Assembly: GCA_037974665.1 (NCBI GenBank)
Contig: CM075773.1
Location: 52,986,917 to 53,050,916, forward strand
DNA: 64,000 nucleotides
Direction of reading: 5' to 3'
Source of the DNA: Ehretia macrophylla
Taxonomy: Eukaryota; Streptophyta; Magnoliopsida; Boraginales; Ehretiaceae
The notes under the pieces are model-generated. The model did no database searches. It was not told the origin of the DNA and saw only the letters and a program-made list of their open reading frames with translations. Positions 58,640 to 64,000 of the stretch are shown here, in pieces. The position numbers were made by a program, and so were the translations under genes. Every line of letters starts with the position of its first letter. Within the stretch, counting starts at the first letter, position 1.

Positions 58640-59100
58640 CAAAGTGCAAAGATCCAGGTATGTTTACTATCCCTTGTAATATAGGTAACAGTAGATTTGA
58701 GAAGGCCATGTTAGATTTAGGAGCTTCTATTAATGTCATGCCATATTCTATATATGCTTCTTCAAAACTTGGACCTTTGAATAAAACTGGTGTTGTGATT
58801 CAATTAGCTAATACTTCTAATGCCTATCCTAAGGGTGTAGTTGAGGATGTTCTTGTGCAAGTTAATAATTTGGTTTTTCCAGTTGATTTCTATGTGCTTG
58901 ATATAGAGAACGGTGATCAAACTACACTTATTTTGTTAAGAAGACCATTCTTAAAAACATCCAAGACTAAGATAGATGTTCATAGTGGCACACTTACCAT
59001 AGAATTTGATGGTAAAATTGTTCAGTTTAATATTTATTGTGCCATGATATATCCTGGTGATGATAATCCTGTTTATTCTATTGATGTGGTTGATTCTTTA
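58640..59100 (+). mobile_element. Retropepsin region of the Athila-type element
   Basis: The frame around 58660-59106 holds the active-site motif DLGAS followed by INVMPYSIY, then the LANTS...PKGVVEDVLVQV and LRRPFLKT strands typical of Athila proteases. It lies directly after gag. Confidence 0.8.
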
Positions 59101-59899
59101 GCATAGGAAGTAAAAGAACTTGATAACAAAGGTGGATTGGAAGTTGCCATCAGTATGCATCTTGAGAAAAGGAATAAGGAGTTAGCCTTCAGTACTGATT
59201 TGCAGGACACTGCTGTAGCATTGAATGTTTTTCTGCAGGAACCTATTCCAGATTTAAAGCCTTTCCAAGAGGAGAATGTGGAAGAATTAGACATTGATAA
59301 TCCTGATTGAAAAAGGAAGCATTGAGTCGAGCCAACAACAAATAAACAAAGGTGCTGCTTGGGAGGCAACCCAAAGAGAGTTCTTCTTTCTTTTTGCATT
59401 TATAGTTTAGTTATTTGTGCCATTCCTTTGTATTTCACCTTACATTGGGGACAATGTAAGTTTTAAGTGTGGGGGAGAGGATCTAGGTTATGTTTTCATT
59501 TTTCATCTTTATCTAATTAAAAAAATGAAAAATGAAAAAAAGGAAAAAATCGTGTGCTTTTCAACGATTTTAGGTTGTGTGTGTCTTTAGCAAGGTTCAA
59601 TTAAACTTGATAGATTCAGAACATGATTGAATAAGTAATTGATGTGTTTGTGATTTTGGACTCAATTGAATGCATTTTTAGGGTGCTTTGCTCTTAATTG
59701 ATTGCATTTAATAGTCATTCTTAGTGTTTGTTGTTAAATTAACTTTATCATTTTTAAATACTAAATTGATCTATTAATGTAAATTTTATATGATTTAGGG
59801 CTTGTTCGTAGAGAAAAGTGGTGTACGTGATGAAGAGTGAGATCCAAAATGAAGAAAAGATGAAGATGGTTGAAAGAAAAAAACAAAAGAGAAAATTGC

Positions 59900-59970
59900 A
59901 TTATGGTCTAATCATTGGCCCATCATTGAGTCATGACCAATCATTAGACCATAATGCCCAATGATGGGCC
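59900..59970. repeat. Interleaved inverted repeats
   Basis: Pair 1: 59900-59918 with 59937-59955 (19 bp, one mismatch). Pair 2: 59917-59928 with 59959-59970 (12 bp, perfect, GGCCCATCATTG). The right arm of pair 1 lies inside the loop of pair 2. Confidence 0.85.
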
Positions 59971-60263
59971 ACCTTCACTTTGATTCAATTTTAAGCCTTG
60001 TATCATATTTTTGTACACACGGCATTTGGACAGTGCATTTGTAAGCCAAAATTTTAAACGAAACACAATGCCATTCAGCCAAGCCCAATTCACGAGCTCA
60101 CTAGAGACTCAAATCACACGGCAATTAACTTTACACCATTAGCTCGGTACCAGCGAACCAACCTAACACCACCTTCCAATTTCTTTCGACACACACAGGG
60201 CACATAGAATTTTGACACCAACATTCACCTTCTATTTATCTACACTTATCCACTTCACATTTA

Positions 60264-60445
60264 CATCCACTACCACACACACTAACATATACTTTTTACA
60301 CACACTTTTCTCTACATTTTTCATACATCCACTACCACACACACTAACACATACTTTTTACACACACTTTTCTCTACACTTTTCACACATCCACTATCAC
60401 ATACACTAATAGATACTTTTTACACATATTTTTCTCTACACTTCC
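60264..60445. repeat. Three tandem copies of a 62-bp unit
   Basis: CATCCACTA(C/T)CACA(C/T)ACACTAA...TACTTTTTACACA starts at 60264, 60326 and 60388. The flanks are CA-rich, so slippage is a likely origin. Confidence 0.85.
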
Positions 60446-62648
60446 ACACACAAACTCACACTCTATCACATACACTTACCCACTTCAACCAAGCCCCAAA
60501 TCCACCAAACCCATCTACCTCTAAATCCAAGGTTGGTGAGCAAATCAGAGCAAGGAGACAAGGAGCTTGCAAGCAATTGAAGAAGCTAGATACATGGGGG
60601 AGCTTATCTTTACTTTTTTCATGTTTTTAGCTTTATTTTGATATGACCTAGATTATTTAAGGGTTAAGGAAAGCTTGATGGTGTGTTTGTTTATGGATTA
60701 TTTTTTATAATTAGATTTGAGTATTTTGATGAGATTTTTATATGAATGTTTTATATCCAATTAGAATTGCTTTATTGTTGTTTATGATTCTCAAATTATG
60801 GCTTTAAATATGCTTGTAGCTAGTCTCAATTTGTGATATCTACTCGATTTGGTCATTAATTTTAATTGGGTCCGAGCTTATTGTTAACATGCTTCAATAT
60901 TAGATCTTAAAAATTGCTTGTAGCGGGTTTATTAGTAATGCATGTCTAAAACTTCATATGAATGAACTAGAATGTTGATAATGAATCGTAGGTTGTACCA
61001 TGATTCACACACTAGTTCGATTAGTTGACCCTAGGATCGTTTGGATAAATTCGCACCCGGCTTTGAGAGTGTCTAGAGGACGGAGTTGCACATAGGTTTA
61101 GGCGAGATTAATTGAGCTAATTAGGTGGCCTCATCAAATCGGACTTGTAGTTTGGTCAACTATAGTTGACTACCCGAATCTAGACTTCAAAATAACCCAT
61201 AGGTGTTGCATAAGCTAGCTAGACCTAACCCATCTCCAATTTGACCCAGTCTTAGGATTTGACACCTCCCATTTAAATTAGATTAGCTAATTAGTTTTTC
61301 TATTTTTACTTATTTTGATTTTTAATTTAAATCAGAACCCCTTTCAATCCAACAATTAAATCATTTTATTTTGTTTTCTTTTTCACGATTTTAGACCACT
61401 GTACACACGAGCACACATTAGATAGCACTTAGGAACCTCCTTGAGAATACAATTCCCGTACTTGCCCACTTTCTATCACGACCCATGTACTTGCGAGGTA
61501 AAACTTGGTCCCATTTGTACTTAATTTATATCTGACCAAGAAACCGATCAGTAATCTTTCCACTTATAATTAATTAGCCTAGTTATTTTCCTTGAGCATG
61601 GTAGTAACTAAATTTCGTAGACAAAAGCTGGTGAGATTTTTAGCCTTTAGACTGACACATCCATTATCAGTCTCACTATTTTCTTTCATGAGATATATTC
61701 TTTCATGGATTTGTTTCTCTAGAACTTGCCTTGACTCTCTTCGAGGTCACATTGACACATGCAAGCATGAACATGATTAAGGCCTTCTTTGATTTAGCTA
61801 CATAAGCCAAATAGTCTACCTTGTAATTAATTTTTTCCTTTTGTTAACCCCTTTGAGCTTTATTGACCGTGTTTATTGTGAACCCACGTTATAAGCCTTA
61901 AACCCGAAAAACCATGTCTTCACCCAAGCCGTAGGACTAGTTGAGCATTGTTCATCATTATGATATGTATGGATATACAAGAAATAAGTGTGGGGGTGTC
62001 TGAATTTGTGGTATGACTATGAATGGTGAAATGGAATATGTTTTCATTCTTAATTGGTGAGTTCCATTGTTGGTGTAATTTTGGTAAGAAAAAAATGATG
62101 AGTTAAAAAAAAAAAAAAGGTTTTGTTTATACATGATGTATACAAAGGTGGAAGTTGTTGAATGGAATGATTGGTTTTTACACGTCTTATATATTCGAGC
62201 GTGAGTTGATTCATTTTTGTTCCACTAGTTTCGATGATTTTTGAGCTACATTCCCAAATATTTCCCACCTTGGTCCTAAAGCCCGTTACAATCCTTGAAA
62301 AGTCCTTATGATTTGTGTTATGCGTGTGATCTGAGTGGTGGAGAATGAGAAGATATGCAAGCATATGGTAGATCATTTCCATTGGAATGAATCTGAACGA
62401 AACACATATCATTCAAACACATGAGAGTCGAGAGTTTATTTCTGTGAGAGTCTACGTAACTAGTTTGTTCCGTATTCGAGTGAAAATGCTTACTAAGTAA
62501 TTATAAGTTGGTTAAAAATATTTTTCATGATATGTTATGAGTTTTGAAAAGCTTGGTTGTTCTTTGTTGATGGTCATCTTACAACTTTGGTATTCTTGGT
62601 AATTTGAGTTTTGCCCGAGGACGAGCAAAGGTTAAGTGTGGGGAAATT

Positions 62649-64000
62649 TGATAAGAATGCAAGATGTCATATTTTTCTCCCTTAATGTTTGATCTTTTAC
62701 ATTTATTTGGTTCCTAAAAGCACTTATTATTCTTATATTTTGATTTAGGATGCAAATGAAGGTGTTAAGTGCAAAACAAAGCTAAATCGTGCAATTATGG
62801 ACAGCTTCAACACTGCTTTATTTTTTGGGCATAATTCTTTCATCCGAACTCCGATTGAAGCGAATCAAGTGGTTGTGGAAATCTAAGAAGAATATCTACA
62901 ACTTTCATGTTTTGAGTTTTAAGAGATACTAGTTGCATCAAGGTCAAAATTGGACATGAAGTTGGTGCACTTGTGCTGTTTAACGTTTTAGAATGTTCCT
63001 TATCTAGAAACTTCTAGTTGATGGAAGAGGTGGTGCACGAAAATTCCAGCTATTTTAGCTATCCTAATTATATTATGACTTTTCTAGTTATTTTAAGATT
63101 TCCTAGTTATATTATGACTTTACTTTATCTTTAGTATTTCTCTGATTCTGTTTAGATTAGGATTTCATTATTATGTAGGCTTCACAAACTATAAATAAGG
63201 GTAGAAATCATAAGATTTAGAGAATCTCTCTCTCTCTCATTTTCTCCTTCGAAATTTCTTTATGACTCTGCGTGGCTAAACTTTTATTCTTGGTCGAAGG
63301 AAACTGAAACCTCGGAATCAAGAAAACTGTGAGATCTAACTAGTTTTTATTGTTCAATTTATGCTTTAAGTATTGAATCTCCTTTTGTGTTAATTTAATG
63401 ATTCTTTCGTTTAATTGCTAGGGAGGCCTACTAGTTTATTATTCGTTATAATCTATTGCTAAATTAGATATCAAATCCGTAATTGTTTGATCCCTCTAAT
63501 TTGCGAAGCGACTAGGATTTAATGATTTGCTGCGTCAGAGATTATTAGATCTTAGGAAGAACGTTCAACTAAATTAAATGCAACCAGTTGTACTTGTGTT
63601 GTCTAGCTTCATCGATCTCTCTAATTCTTAAGGTTGCTACTAGATTAAACCTTTAGCGCGTGTCTGAGGTTGTTTAGAGGTTAGGGTTAATTAGGTCGCG
63701 TGTATTCTAATTAACTACAACTAAGGAGATATAGGAAAATAATTTCAATGGTGAATATTTAAAGTTTAAATTGATATATATTTGCATCAATGATCAGTTA
63801 CAAGATTCCGATGGTGGATGTTGACTTAGACCAAGGTTCATCTTCCTGATTAAATTTGATATTTTTAATTTCAGTAATTTTTCTTAAGCTTTCGTTATAC
63901 TCAAACCCCCTTCCCTCTCCCCTTCCCCCCCCCCCCCCCCCCCTTCCCCCAACCTTGTTTACATAGCATAAAATTAGACTAGATACTCTATGTGGGAACG
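62649..64000 (+). repeat. 3' LTR of the Athila-type element (cut by the window end)
   Basis: Starts TGATAAGAATGC and aligns along its length with 55070-56400. TATAAATA lies at 63190-63197, and a C-run of 19 bases at 63925-63943 is embedded in a longer C/T tract. Confidence 0.85.

Larger units (their letters stand above)
59310..62648 (+). other. Non-coding 3' region of the Athila-type element
   Basis: 3.3 kb without a supported ORF. It holds an interleaved inverted repeat (59900-59970), a 62-bp tandem repeat (60264-60445), A-rich stretches, and three AAGTGTGGGG-type motifs near 59464, 61985 and 62634, the last directly before the LTR. Confidence 0.7.
55070..64000 (+). mobile_element. Athila-type Gypsy element with gag and protease only (continues past window)
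   Basis: Seen: 5' LTR 55070-56464, a PBS resembling the Athila tRNA-Asp type (TTGACACCGTTGTTGGGGA, 56469-56487), gag from about 56791 (GEDPHKHLMELHVVCTSMKP) with a degenerate CxxC region near 57755, and a retropepsin at about 58640-59100 (MLDLGASINVMPYSIY). Then a 3.3-kb non-coding 3' region with AAGTGTGGGG motifs, a purine-rich end at 62634 and a 3' LTR from 62649. No RT, RNase H or integrase was found. Known: Athila gag-protease look and PBS. It is broken in a few places and looks like a non-autonomous derivative. The LTRs are similar (by eye above 90%), so it is younger than the SIRE-like element it entered. Confidence 0.85.

Noticed and set aside
60212-60409. 65-codon frame rich in T, H and F
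   Set aside because: It is produced by the 62-bp CA/TTT tandem repeat.

Overview
This window is nuclear DNA from a flowering plant, most likely a eudicot. It is AT-rich, has spliced receptor-kinase genes with GT-AG introns, and is dominated by nested LTR retrotransposons of plant lineages (Tat, Athila, Tekay/Del-like, Ale-like and SIRE-like), with hAT and PIF/Harbinger-type non-autonomous DNA elements. Nothing bacterial, no CRISPR array, and no rRNA or tRNA gene was seen. All statements come from reading the sequence by eye; percent identities are hand estimates.

Layout. 1-5187: a short-cored LTR element (A), its 5' LTR cut by the window start. 5188-8300: 3' end and LTR of another Gypsy-type element (E). 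8384-8820: Copia 3' end. 8964-9470: a 253-bp tandem duplication around an 18-bp palindrome. 9898-22847: a broken Tat-lineage element with an antisense accessory ORF, split by a complete-looking but non-coding reverse LTR element (B, 15593-22282, target duplication CCATA). 23448-25659: solo LTR (C). 26564-29260 (minus): the one apparently intact host gene, a 651-residue cysteine-rich receptor-like kinase in seven exons. 30646-31818: non-autonomous hAT with a perfect 8-bp target duplication. 32198-32415 (minus): relic first exon of a G-type lectin receptor kinase. 32690-33177: LINE tail. 33327-44424: Ale-like Copia carrying a MITE in its 5' LTR, an unclassified 1.9-kb insertion and a 4.2-kb solo LTR (D). 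46200-48792 (minus): a pseudogene paralogue of the receptor kinase. 48948-55069 (minus): SIRE-like Copia, interrupted by an Athila-type gag-protease element from 55070 to beyond the window end.

Host biology. The gene content is a small receptor-kinase cluster: one intact DUF26 kinase, its decayed paralogue about 19 kb away, and two head fragments of a G-type lectin kinase in opposite orientation on either side of the intact gene. The kinase domain of the DUF26 gene reads more like the SD1/CES101 group of lectin kinases than a standard CRK kinase. The locus therefore looks like a place where an ectodomain was exchanged. Between the two paralogues, introns and kinase exons are far more alike than the ectodomain exon.

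Patterns no gene call explains: nine exact TGTTGCAACA palindromes scattered through the SIRE-like element in several frames and in non-coding parts; a related GGTTGC(GC)AACC palindrome and a conserved GC-rich core in the long LTRs of A, C and D; ACGT-core arrays in the U3 of B, C and D; and interleaved inverted repeats with pseudoknot topology in the Athila 3' region.
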